From Nymphalis io (taxonomy: Eukaryota; Arthropoda; Insecta; Lepidoptera; Nymphalidae), in contig NC_065908.1 of NCBI RefSeq assembly GCF_905147045.1, forward strand, positions 9,300,001 to 9,364,000: DNA of 64,000 nt. The letters are read 5' to 3'. Of this stretch, positions 48,701 through 58,263 are shown in pieces. Under the pieces are notes generated by a model, which saw nothing but the letters and a program-made list of their open reading frames with translations, was not told the DNA's origin and made no database searches. The number at the start of each line of letters is the position of its first letter. Position 1 is the first letter of the stretch. A program made the position numbers and the translations under genes.

Positions 48701-51700
48701 CGGAGAGTGCAGACTCGCGGACCTCCCAGTCAGACTCCTTGACTTCGAAGCCTGCTCCGAGCTCCGAGAATGCTATCACATCGGACAGTTCAAGGTGATT
48801 TTATATTCATCATCACTAAACAGACACGGGCTTCTAGCTTATATAATAAGCTTGCATTGTTTATTTCTATATCAAGCCTAAAAGAAGACCCTGTTTGAAC
48901 ACATAAAAAATCAGTTCTTGAGCAAAGAGGTATTGTTGTCATTTCACTCGTGGCTATATAGAGAGACTCTTTACAAAGCCAAAAGTGATTTTAATATCAG
49001 TTGATTATTATTACATGGAAATATATGTATGGTATTTTAAGGTGTGAAATGTATGTATGTTCAACAGCCATATATACCGAAACCTGCACCTCTCTCCTAA
49101 CACGCGTGCGCAGCCGCGGGTTGAAACTGGTTAAAAATAATACAGTAACATGTTCTGAACAATAATAAACACGCCCTCTCGCGAGCATTGACGCGAATTT
49201 GCCGATTGCGACGGATCGCCTGTCTCAAATCCAAAAGGTTGCATTTAATAGAATATAATCGAGCGCAGATTATATTCATTATGGATTCGTGAAAAAGATA
49301 TAGCAAATCACATGATTTTATTGTAATTATTGTAACAGCCTGTTAATGTCCCACTGCTGAGCTAAGGCCTCCTCTCCCTTTTTGAGGAGAAGGTTTGGAG
49401 CTTATTCCACCACGCTGCTCCAATGCGGGTTGGTAGAATACACATGTGGCAGAATTTCAATGAAATTAGACACATGCAGGTTTCCTCACGATGTTTTCCT
49501 TCACCGTTAAGCACGAGATGAATTATAAACAGCACATGAAAATTCAGTGGTGCTTGCCCGGGTTTGAACCCACGATCATCGGTTAAGATTCACGCGTTCT
49601 TACCACTAGGCCATCTCGGCTTGTATAAATCATCACATGATTGTATAAATCTAATTCTTAGGTTTGCCTATCTTTTATTTATTTCGCAATTATAGTACAG
49701 GCACTACACTACTGCTAAAATAGTATCGAAGTGTTCTGTTTTGTAGGGCGATTTAGCTAGTGTATGGCCACAAGTGATATAACACCTTAGATTTTAAAGT
49801 GCATTGATATTTGACAGATAAGATATAGTTTATAATATAAATAATATGTATATTACTTTTTTTTTGAAACAGAGATGCAGAAGCAAAGGTCGATACGAAA
49901 CTGCCAGAAAATGTGTCTAAGCTTCTAGAGGAGATGGAAGCATTTAGTCAGCAATCAAGAGACAAGCCCAAGGATGATAACAAGACTGATCAGTTTATTA
50001 ATATGTGAGACGATTTTTTTTTAATATATATTTTAAATAAGTTATTATATGTAAGTGACATGATTTAAATTTATCATTTCTCCTTTTAAATTAATTATAT
50101 ACATGTAGAAGGTACATGACATAATTTCCATAGAAATGTCTATAGACACCAGCAAAGTCACCCTCGTACTCATATACGTACATAAATGACTTCAGGTTGG
50201 AGCGTTCGCTGCGGGCGAGCGGCGCGTCGAGCGGTGCGGCGGCGGCCGCCCGCGCCCGCGCCGCGCGCGCTCTGCGCCTGCCCGGTGAGCGCGCCTTACT
50301 AACCGCCCACTGACCAGCTACCAGCGAAGTAGCTGTGCCTCACCATTGATATTTTAGAATTCGTACTTTATAAATATTTCATTATTTACAATCATAAAAT
50401 CATAATAGATTTCGAATATCTGACTCTTTTTTTCTTAATTATAATTAATATCCTACATTTTACAATATTACATCTTTGAGATCAATTGTAAGGTGATTGA
50501 CCTTGTAAAAACGTAAATTATTATTAGCAATAGGACTAGCCAAATTTGCAACTCCACTAATTCACCATAAAAAAATAATTAATCGAAAAATGTAATCTCT
50601 TACAGTCCTACCGACACCAACTACCTCCGAAATTGCTCAATCAACTACTGCCAATACAAGCACTACCATCACCACTACCACTACAACTACAAGCTCTACA
50701 ACTAATAATACAACTACAACAACAACTACAAATGTTACTACTACAACTAGAGTAACGAACAACAAGCGGAAAGCAGAGGAATTGCTGGATAGCATAGATA
50801 TTAGTAAATTAACACCTGAAGAAAGAGAGGCGAAGATTGTGGAAACTTTACAGAGGTATGACTTTAAATTAATGTCATATTTATTATTTTTTTTAAAATA
50901 TACTTATCGGCCTTAGTTATAAACCTTTCATAGTGACTGATTAGAAACACTTGATTGATATCACCCTTTTTGTCATAATTGATTTGATATTCGAAAGAAG
51001 AAGACACAGCATTGTTTAACAAGTCACCTGCTAAACAAATTTTATAAGTAAGGCTGGAACGGATGTGATGATACATCAAAATTGTTGAAAGATTTTTTTA
51101 ACTATAACTGATAATGCATTTTTTTTAACTTCAAATTGTATTGTAATTACTATTGATAAGTTATATAAAATTAAAAAAAAAAAAAAACTTTTTTTTAACC
51201 AATTTAAAAATTTAAAATCCGAGGACAGTGCTTAGTGCGAGTATGTTTTTTTTTCTTTTTTGATAGTGTTGATGAATTGCGAGTACAAATTCCGATTATT
51301 GTTACTAGATGGATTGTGTTCATTTGATACAAATCGTAGTTGACGTTAAAGCTTGAATAGTTAAAAAAACTCACACTAGGCATACAGATTAAGTGGATGG
51401 AAGTTCGCGAGCTAAAACACAGCAAACACTCCATTGAGTTTGCGTATGTTTCTTTTGTTTATAATTTATCATGCTCAGCTTAAGGAATACTACGCATGAA
51501 AAAAAAAATTGACACATATTATCTGTCTGAAGCAGTGTGAAAAGCAAAGACTTAAGAAAAGAGGTTCTTGCTCAGCTGTGGGAAATTAAGAGCAAAAGTT
51601 TATTTTGTAGACAATCTTTATTGATTCGATTTGAGTTTGGAGTATGTCACTTTAAGTATAAATCGGTACTCTTTCAGATTAAAAGTATTAATAGAGGAGC

Positions 51701-54700
51701 GCAAGCCGGGGATGATGGCGTCGTACAACGCGGAGTGCTCGCGCGTGCAGGAGGAGAAGAAGAAGCAGGCGGCGCCGAGCGCGGAGCGGCGGCTGCCCAA
51801 GCGGCGCTTCCCGTGGTGCGGGCGCGCGCGCGCGCTGCTGGCCCGCGCCGCCGCGCTGGCGGGCGCGCCCGACGCCGGCGCCGCGCTGCTGTGCGCGCGC
51901 GCGCTGCCGCTCTTCCCCGCCGGCTTCGTGCGCGTGCCCACGCTGCTGCGCCAGGCCAAGTGCGGACGCCCCCCGCTGATATCGTTTCGTTGAGTATTCA
52001 TACTACCGGTACTAATTTTCATTGTTCTTTGCAGCTTGAGCAAGGACGTCAAGGCGTCGGATCTCAAGCGGCAGAGGGTCGTGCCGCCCGCCCAGTCCGT
52101 TATGGCGAGCACTCAGTTCACGGAGCCGATCCAGTTCCCCAGCTCCCTCACGGTTACGACGTCGGTGAAATCCTACGAAAAACCCGAGGAGGAGAAGGAC
52201 TCGAAGTACAAAGTGAACCCTGCGGCTGTCTTTGGATCGTTAATAAACTCCTACACGCTCAACAAGGACCTGGTGATAGAGACGCCCGAGGATCGAAAGA
52301 AGGATTCGGATAGAAGTAAAGAGGACTCGTACATTCCAAATAACATTGGCAGTATAACGATAACTCCCGTTGTGAACAATCAGAAAGACAAAAAAGTCAA
52401 CATTACTGTAAACGATAAAGCAAAGGAACCCCTCTTACGAGTCAAATCACCGGCAGCTCTTAATGAAATGATACATAAAAAAGAAAAGGAGAAACAGAAA
52501 AAACCAGAGAAACCTGCTCCTCCTGCCCGCGAGAAGAGTGTCCAATCTCCCCTGCACATAGATACAAACTATCAAGCAAAGAAGAGTTCACCCAGCCCAA
52601 AAACTAAAGATGAAATAAGTCAGAAGCAAATTGAAAGTATGAGGATAGCAGAAAATAATATACCGAGACCTGGGTTAGTTTCAGTTAACCATTCACCGAC
52701 ATTCGCTAAGCCGGACAAAAGGCCACCTGAAGTAAAGAAGAAAAAGGACATTGTAATAATTTCCGATATGGATCCATTAGCCGATGTCGTACAGGAGCCG
52801 CTGGCTGTTGACGATAGCAGCAGTGATGTTGAAGTGGTTGAAGATAAGTCTGACAAGATTGAACTTAAAGCTAGTGAGAATAAGAGTGTTACAGTGCCTT
52901 TAAAGGACAAAGTGAGTGAAAATCATAGGAAAGTGAATATTTTGAAACAGAAAAGTGAAAAAAGTGTTAATTCTTTTAGGGAATGTAGGAAGGAGCAGCT
53001 CGATGAAGCTACTAAAGAAGATTTTGATGCCGTTATGAGGAACCTTAGAGAGATGGAGGTATGTTATTTATATGTATCCCGCTGTTTGTATGTAATTATT
53101 AATTGAAAGTCAGTTTTCAAGTTAACTTAGTTCATGAACAAATTGATTGAGAAGGAGTAAAGATATTTTTATTTATTTATTTACTTTAACTTTGACATTG
53201 AATTGATGATATCATTGGTAGTGTTTAAATAATCAATGTTGTTCATTATGGATTCGCGGAAAAATTGCGTTATTAATATTGCAAGTTGTTATCAGAACTT
53301 TGAAAGTAAAATTAAAGTGGATATATATTTATTTTTAGGGGGGCAAACACTTGTATTAATTATGAATAAATATTGTTATATCTATGGTTTTGTTTATGGG
53401 TACTCTTTTTTTTTTTTTTGTACACCACTTACATTGCTGTATTTATTATTTTAGTAAATAGATGATAGTAAGCGGAGATAAAAAAAACATTATATGTACA
53501 TACAGTAACAGCCTATAAATGTCCCACTGCTGGGCTAAGGCCTTCTCTCCCTTTTTGAGGAGAAGGTATGGAGCTTATTCCACCACGCTGCTCCAATGCC
53601 GGTTAGCGCAATACACTTGTGGCAGAATTTCAGTGAAATTAGACACATGCAGGTTTCCTCACAATGTTTTCCTTCACCGTGTAGTGCAAGATGAATTATA
53701 ATCACAAATTCAGAACATGGAAATTCAGTGGTGTTTGCCCGGGCTTGAACCCACGATCATCGGTTAAGATTCACGCGTTCTTACCACTGGGCCATCTCGG
53801 CTTTTTATATATATATATATATATAGTATATATACATACTACATAGATATTATCTACTAAAATCATATCACACGTTACCTTGGCTATAGTCCAATAATTG
53901 TCCGTAAATTTCGATTTACTTGATATTACATTTATATTATTCAATTTACTTTATACATTGACTCTAATTCTCAGACTATATTATACTTATATAACTTTCA
54001 AAATTGCATTTGCCTATATTAAATATTTTTAATGTACATATAGTCAGCAAAACAATTACGAATGTTACAAAAAAAAAAAGAACTTTTTGTCTCTGCCTTG
54101 TTAATATGAATCGGCGATATAATTTAATGTTATTTTTTACCATTTCAGCATTCACAAGAACCAACGAAGTTAAACTGCAATTCATATGGAGGTGTTATTA
54201 CTAGTGGTGAGTTTTGTTATACAATATTATATATGATAATATTGTTCAAATCATATTACAAAGCGAAGCGAATAAATAATTTGGACGTGCTAGGATAATG
54301 TCCAATATTCATACTAATATTATAAAGAAACGAGATTTGATTGTTATTCTATTTGCTTCTAATGGTACTCAAAATCTACTAAACCGATTAAAAAAAAAAA
54401 ATTTCACCTACAAAAAGCTTCATTATTAGAATACTACATAGGTATTTTATTTTCAAAAAAACAAACTAGAGATACCTAAGAAAATTGTAAATAATGTAAG
54501 CCAAGGTATCAAAAATGTTCCTACAAAATATTTACTAAGATTTAAAACCCGGACGAAGTCGGGGCGGGCCGCTGGTGGTGAATATATTATAAAACATTTT
54601 TTTTTTTATGAAAAATGTTAAATAAACTCGAATATTTTATAATGTAAAGATAAATTAGTGGTTTCTGTCGAGCAGCTAAGCGCGAGATGTCTTCCAAACA

Positions 54701-56978
54701 AAAGTTCAGCCGGCCCGCCATATTCGGCGAAACGCATAGCGATAGAGACAAGTTGTAAGTCGGGCTGGATTTCTTAAAACCATACGTTGAGGTAGAGACA
54801 GATTCGCACGTCACGGCCTCGGAGTACCGTTACAGATTATAATAATTTCTTACATGTTTTTTTTTAATATAGAATAGGAAGGCGGACGAGCATATGGGCC
54901 ACCTGATGGTAAGTGATCACAAACGCCCTTAGACATTGGCATTGTAAGAAATGTTAACCATCGCTTACATCACCGATGCGCCACCAACCTCGGGAACTAA
55001 GATGTTATGTCCCTTGTGCCTGTAATTACACTGGCTCATTCACCCTTCAAACCGGAACACAACAATACCAAGTACTGCTGTTTTGCGGTAGAATATCTGA
55101 TGAGTGGGTGGTACCTACCCAGACGAGCTTGCACAAAACCCTACCACCAGTAAATGTCTGAGAAACCTAATAAACATATTAAGTGAGTCTTATATTATAT
55201 ACAAAATAGTTTGACAATAGTCTGCTAAGGTAGAACTAAATCTATTAATATTCCATTTACTAAAATATAACACAATGCAGTAGTATACCGGTGGACGTTG
55301 AATATTTATATAATGGGACAGTAATTTGAACTTGTTTACGCCTGTAGCACGTATCGACCTCATATTAATAATAATAATATGATTATTATATAGTAAATCA
55401 CTTCCGTTTCACATATAATAGGAGCGCTATTGATTTTAAAACTCTTTTCAAACATAAAACTTTGTAATGATAACAAGAAATGATTCCGAAAAAAAAAATA
55501 TACTAAAAAAATAAATAAACGGCAGTATATCGACGCATATTAATATGTCTCTACCTCAACATCCAAAGCTTCCCATGCACTGTCCAATCAGCCATGCATA
55601 GCACAGCAAGCTTTATTCCTCCTCGACAAATATCGTCTACTTCATTCTTTCAATCATGGCTTACTTAATACGATCTCTATCATGGCTTTAATTATATAAA
55701 AACATATATAACTCCAATGAAACTCACATAACGTAATTCAATAATATTTATGTAACGATAACTCTAAAAAAACAACTGAGTTTCGTTACGGGGTTTATCT
55801 TTTTTTCTAATTTCATTTATTATGTTTTAATAAATTTAATATCATTCCGCTTCATTAATAGGTGCTTTAAAATCCTCACCGACCCATCGCTTATTTAATA
55901 TTATATTATTTATTCTAACTTTCCGTCTCTCATATATCGATATCGTTAATTATATCTAAAATATAATAAACCGTAACCGTAACAGTCAATGTCCCACTGC
56001 TGGGTTAAGGCCTCCACTCCTCTTTTTGAGGAGAAGGTTCGGAGCTCATTCCACCACGCTGCTCCAATGCGGGTTTGTGGAAAACACATGTGGCAGAATT
56101 TCAGTGAAATTAGACACGTGCAGGTTTCCTCACGATGTTTTCCTTCACCGTTAAAGCACGAGATGAATTATAATCACAAATTAAGCACATGAAATTTCAG
56201 TGGTGCTTGCCCGGGTTTGAACTGACGATCACCGGTTAAGATTCAAGTGTTCTAACCACTAGGCCATCTTGGCTTTATCTATCTTTAAAAATTGATAATT
56301 ACAAAGGTTTTATTATTTGATATTATTTATGACGATCGGTACAAATATTATAATTGTTTGAATTACTTAAAATATAAAATGTATTTTTCAATTTAATGCG
56401 ATTTAATTTAAAATATCATTGCATTGGAGGAGTTCGTTCTGCACAACCTCCGATAGATAAACACGGAGACTAAATTATTCAATCACGTCAAATCTTTCTA
56501 CAAACGAAATTGATTCGAATTCAATATTTACGAACTATGAGATAAACAAAAGAGAAACGCCGCCTTCAAAAAAATAATTTGAAATTAGTGAAATATGTTG
56601 TTACATTTGAATATTTTTTGGCTATTTAATTAATAAGATTTAATTACTAAATGTGCGTTTGTTATCATTGTGAAATCACCAGCTAATATTTTTTGGCCTT
56701 CTATCAAATACGTACGTCGTCACAATAATCACCATATCTAGAATGAGATGGTATGTTTCACAGCGTGACGCACGTGTTGAGGCGAGTCAAATTTGGCGTG
56801 ACGTATTAATAGATGGCCATTAAATAAATATATGAACCATACGATTTCTATCACGCTTTTTTTTTTTTGTATTTCATTGTGACGTGACTTTGTTTAGCTC
56901 CTTGATAAACTGTTTGATTAGATTATATGTATAAAATATGGTTTTCTATAGATAGTCAATTGTTTCAGCGCAGAATAA
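42633..56978 (+). CDS. yem: Yemanuclein/ubinuclein (HIRA complex subunit), 15 exons
   Basis: The protein is a ubinuclein-family partner of HIRA and Asf1 in replication-independent deposition of histone H3.3-H4 in the nucleus. My exon chain is 42633-42791, 45389-45523, 45921-46028, 46408-46542, 47940-48074, 48169-48256, 48683-48794, 49873-50004, 50196-50284, 50606-50855, 51678-51959, 52035-53058, 54149-54206, 54676-54754 and 56969-56978. This is 2796 nt, or 931 residues plus stop, all GT-AG and phase-consistent. The Hpc2-related domain (residues about 103-162) is clear: DIGAGYDENDSFIDNTDG then YGGFYINCGSLEF. The ubinuclein middle domain spans about residues 300-555. Residues about 376-413 are threonine-rich. 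Exon 12 encodes a lysine/serine-rich, probably disordered tail. Start: ATG in an AAAATG context. The far C-terminus is the least certain part. Confidence 0.92.
45389..45523 (+). CDS. yem: yem exon 2
   Basis: The acceptor follows a long T run (TTTTACAG). The exon encodes residues 54-98, with an acidic stretch DNDDDVERVARKFEQKY, and ends in phase 0 at TAT|GTAAGT. Confidence 0.9.
45569..45640 (-). mobile_element. SINE family A tail fragment in yem intron 2
   Basis: TAACAGCCTGTTAATGTCCC to GAGAAGGTTTGGAGCTTA, then abrupt loss of homology. Confidence 0.8.
45706..45806 (-). mobile_element. Decayed SINE family A in yem intron 2
   Basis: AACAGCCTCTTAATGTCC, CTTTTGAGGAAACACTC and CAATTAGAGTTGGTGG follow the family A order with many changes. 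Confidence 0.55.
45921..46028 (+). CDS. yem: yem exon 3 (first half of Hpc2-related domain)
   Basis: Residues 99-134: GGKSTYGRKGRTKYDEY then the family signature DIGAGYDENDSFIDNTDG. This segment binds HIRA in characterised ubinucleins. Phase 0 at both ends. Confidence 0.95.
46408..46542 (+). CDS. yem: yem exon 4 (second half of Hpc2-related domain)
   Basis: Residues 135-179: YDEMIPPGSDTLYGGFY and INCGSLEFKAV complete the domain. The donor is AAG|GTTGTT, a weak site. Reading through it would add five codons and a stop. Confidence 0.93.
46588..46884 (+). mobile_element. Retroposon family B in yem intron 4, full length
   Basis: Starts GGTAGTAGAGCTTTGTGC and ends CCTTCCTATTCAATA plus an A run. 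A (GTAG)n expansion occurs near 46616-46629. It lies about 45 bp past the weak exon 4 donor. Confidence 0.88.
47125..47477 (-). mobile_element. tRNA-derived SINE family C in yem intron 4
   Basis: Aligns along its length with the copies at 6.9 and 17.6 kb. The tRNA-like head is on the minus strand and the B box is degraded. Confidence 0.87.
47940..48074 (+). CDS. yem: yem exon 5
   Basis: Residues 180-224, a serine/aspartate-rich acidic segment (SSSSSEVDSDSLSDSDS) ending HRKK. The acceptor is TTTAACAG and the donor GTATTT. Phase 0. Confidence 0.85.
48169..48256 (+). CDS. yem: yem exon 6 (lysine-rich)
   Basis: Begins KNKKGDKKKAKKKRRTDSS, a probable nuclear localisation signal, and ends in phase 1 at GATG|GTAAAT. 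Confidence 0.85.
48309..48488 (+). mobile_element. Retroposon family B, diverged, in yem intron 6
   Basis: TTAGTTGTGTTCCAGCTAG, GAGGGTTGGTGGCGCATTGG and CACTTACCATCACCTGATGG to an A-rich end. Confidence 0.7.
48683..48794 (+). CDS. yem: yem exon 7
   Basis: Serine-rich linker (DAESADSRTSQSDSLTSKP) joining in phase 1 and leaving in phase 2 at CAAG|GTGATT. Confidence 0.82.
49333..49621 (-). mobile_element. tRNA-derived SINE family A, full length, in yem intron 7
   Basis: From TAACAGCCTGTTAATGTCCC to AGGCCATCTCGGCT. ATCACATGATT appears on both sides (near 49305 and 49629), a likely target duplication. Confidence 0.9.
49873..50004 (+). CDS. yem: yem exon 8 (start of middle domain)
   Basis: LPENVSKLLEEMEAF opens the conserved ubinuclein middle region, and the exon runs to DQFIN. 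The last two bases AT join to G of exon 9 to give Met. Phase 2 in and out. Confidence 0.85.
50196..50284 (+). CDS. yem: yem exon 9 (GC-rich)
   Basis: LERSLRASGASSG followed by an alanine/arginine-rich run ending ALRLP. It fits, though poorly, the helix of the middle domain that in UBN1 carries a YAHLASFLP motif. Almost all codons end in G or C. The donor is CCCG|GTGAGC. Confidence 0.8.
50606..50855 (+). CDS. yem: yem exon 10 (threonine-rich insert)
   Basis: A long threonine-rich, low-complexity stretch encoded by ACN repeats is followed by the conserved-looking NNKRKAEELLDSIDISKL and TPEEREAKIVETLQ. The insert would split the middle domain. Phase 1 in, phase 2 out (CAGAG|GTATGA). Confidence 0.85.
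50945..51051. repeat. Dispersed repeat family G, copy 2, in yem intron 10
   Basis: GATTTGATATTCGAAAGAAG, AAGACACAGCATTGTT and TATAAGTAAG match the 22.7 kb copy in order and spacing. Confidence 0.6.
51678..51959 (+). CDS. yem: yem exon 11 (extremely GC-rich; end of middle domain)
   Basis: LKVLIEERKPGMMASYNAEC, then LPKRRFPWCG and LFPAGFVRVPTLLRQA align with UBN1 features (KFQW, LWPKGW, ART). The codons are almost uniformly G/C-ending. Two donors keep frame: CAA|GTGCGG at 51959 (preferred) and ATC|GTTTCG at 51983, which would add 8 codons. Confidence 0.85.
52035..53058 (+). CDS. yem: yem exon 12 (large, disordered)
   Basis: 341 codons. It begins LSKDVKASDLKRQRVVPPAQ and includes KVNPAAVFGSLINSYTLNKD, a possible conserved short motif. 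It is then rich in K, E, S and P. It ends EDFDAVMRNLREME at a GTATGT donor. Low-complexity basic sequence suggests DNA or chaperone contacts, but no folded domain is visible. Confidence 0.9.
53506..53802 (-). mobile_element. tRNA-derived SINE family A, full length, in yem intron 12
   Basis: From TAACAGCCTATAAATGTCCC to GGGCCATCTCGGCT, followed by a (TA)n run at 53806-53825. Confidence 0.9.
54149..54206 (+). CDS. yem: yem exon 13
   Basis: HSQEPTKLNCNSYGGVITS, phase 0 in, phase 1 out. The acceptor follows TTTTTTACCATTTCAG and the donor is GTGAGT. Well formed but short, so moderately certain. Confidence 0.7.
54307..54583. repeat. Family F repeat in yem intron 13
   Basis: Opens CATACTAATATTATAAAG, includes CTACTAAACCGATTAAAA and closes GGACGAAGTCGGGGCGGG. 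This is the most complete family F unit in the window. It ends about 90 bp before exon 14. Confidence 0.55.
54676..54754 (+). CDS. yem: yem exon 14
   Basis: Joined to the G of exon 13, it reads AKREMSSKQKFSRPAIFGET then HSDRDK. The donor is AAGTT|GTAAGT. If the intron is retained, the frame stops at once with TTG TAA (stop at 54756-54758). Confidence 0.72.
54857..55152 (-). mobile_element. Retroposon family B, nearly intact, in the last coding intron of yem
   Basis: T run, AGAATAGGAAGGCGGACGAG, to GCACAAAACCCTACCACCAG. Close to the 22.1 kb copy. Confidence 0.9.
55979..56273 (-). mobile_element. SINE family A, nearly full length, in the last coding intron of yem
   Basis: AACAGTCAATGTCCCACTGC (short internal deletion of CCTG) through to AGGCCATCTTGGCT. 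Confidence 0.88.
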
Positions 56979-57013
56979 ACTTCTTTGAACAAAATGGATG
57001 GATGCAGCCAAAG
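56969..57013 (+). CDS. yem: yem exon 15, terminal coding bases plus 3' UTR
   Basis: After a good acceptor (CAATTGTTTCAG), the first 10 bases complete the frame as F-A-E-stop (TAA at 56976-56978). The exon then continues non-coding to a GTTCGT donor. In another phase it could encode RRINFFEQNGWMQPK plus ADV-stop in the next exon, but the phase of exon 14 does not support that. Confidence 0.5.
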
Positions 57014-57572
57014 GTTCGTATATTTATATTAGTTAAAACGATTAACGATATCTGGCATAAAGTATTAAACAAATCTATTTGTCATTAGCCGAAAATTAAA
57101 CCCATTTTTAAGATGTAGAAGGTGGAATGGCCATATGTCAAACGGGACCATTTTATTTAAATTTGCAATGAATGCAGACATCAATAGATCACAATTGAAT
57201 TCATTAAATACAATAGTAGACATTAAATGTTCGCTAAATATATATGCTTTGGAGTATATTTACCACTACACCAGAATGAATTGATTTTTAAAGACAGATA
57301 ATGCGACTACCAAAATACCAACAGTCAGTTTCTAAAATGATAAGCAAATTCAATTTTACAAATAATAATAAATACTGAACGCTAATTGGTCGCTTATCAC
57401 GTCATCGGCTACAGTCAACCAATTACAAACCAGATCAGTCTAATTACTTCTGATTTTGATTAGCATTTAAAATAGTGATAATTGATCGATTAATAAGAGG
57501 AACTTAATGGGTTGCCGGACTCGTTGATGTATATTGTCTTGTAGTAGTTATAAATATAATTATAACTACCAC

Positions 57573-57883
57573 CTGTAACAGCCTGTCAATGTCCCACTGC
57601 TGGGTTAAGGCCTCCTCTCCCTATTTGAGGAGAAGGTTTGGAGCTTATTCCACCACGCTGCTCCAATGCGGGTTGGTAGAATACACATGTGGCAGATTTT
57701 CAGTGAAATTAGACACATGCAGGTTTCCTCACGATGTTTTCCTTCACCGTGTAGCGCAAGGTGAATTATAATCACAAATTCAGAACATGGAAATTCAGTG
57801 GTGCTTGCCCGGGCTTGAACCCACGATCATCGGTTAAGATGCACGCGTTCTAACCACTGGGCCATCTCGGCTATCTCACCCTC
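57573..57883 (-). mobile_element. tRNA-derived SINE family A with target duplication
   Basis: Full-length complement ending GGGCCATCTCGGCT, flanked by TAACTACCAC at 57563-57572 and 57884-57893. It lies in the probable 3' UTR intron of yem. Confidence 0.92.
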
Positions 57884-58210
57884 TAACTACCACAAGACAA
57901 TAAAATCACAATATTACAAATCTTGTAAAATGTGCTTTTAAGAGTATATTCGTTTAAGTTTTTATTTTTCGATTGCAGGCTGACGTTTAGACTTTGCTGC
58001 GTGGTGAAGAGATCATGAAATGATATAATTGTTAACAATGATAGTATATTTATAAAAGAAATGGCCGCTTATCACTACAAGATCCATAAGGAAATGAATT
58101 ATATAAAAAAGTGGTTAGCCGAGCTCCTGTTAGCAAAAGTATTATGTATTAATATGATAATAGACTGCTCTGTAGCTATTCCAACTTCTATTAACTCATA
58201 TGACATTCTA

Positions 58211-58263
58211 GTAACTCGTGTTCTTGATGTATGTCGTGTACATACATCAAGAACACGAGTTAC
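58211..58263. repeat. Perfect 24-bp inverted repeat (hairpin) in putative 3' UTR
   Basis: GTAACTCGTGTTCTTGATGT plus ATGT (58211-58234) pairs perfectly with 58240-58263 around CGTGT. The dyad gives mirror-image reading frames on both strands. Confidence 0.92.

Noticed and set aside
51618..52112. 164-codon minus-strand open frame
   Set aside because: Antisense shadow of the GC-rich exon 11, where stop codons are rare.
51537..52313. 258-codon + strand open frame overlapping yem exons 11-12
   Set aside because: It is a different frame kept open by the GC-rich exon. The ubinuclein homology is in the other frame, with splice sites.
52620..52910. 96-codon minus-strand frame with hydrophobic character
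   Set aside because: Antisense of lysine/serine codons in yem exon 12 gives phenylalanine/leucine/serine by necessity.
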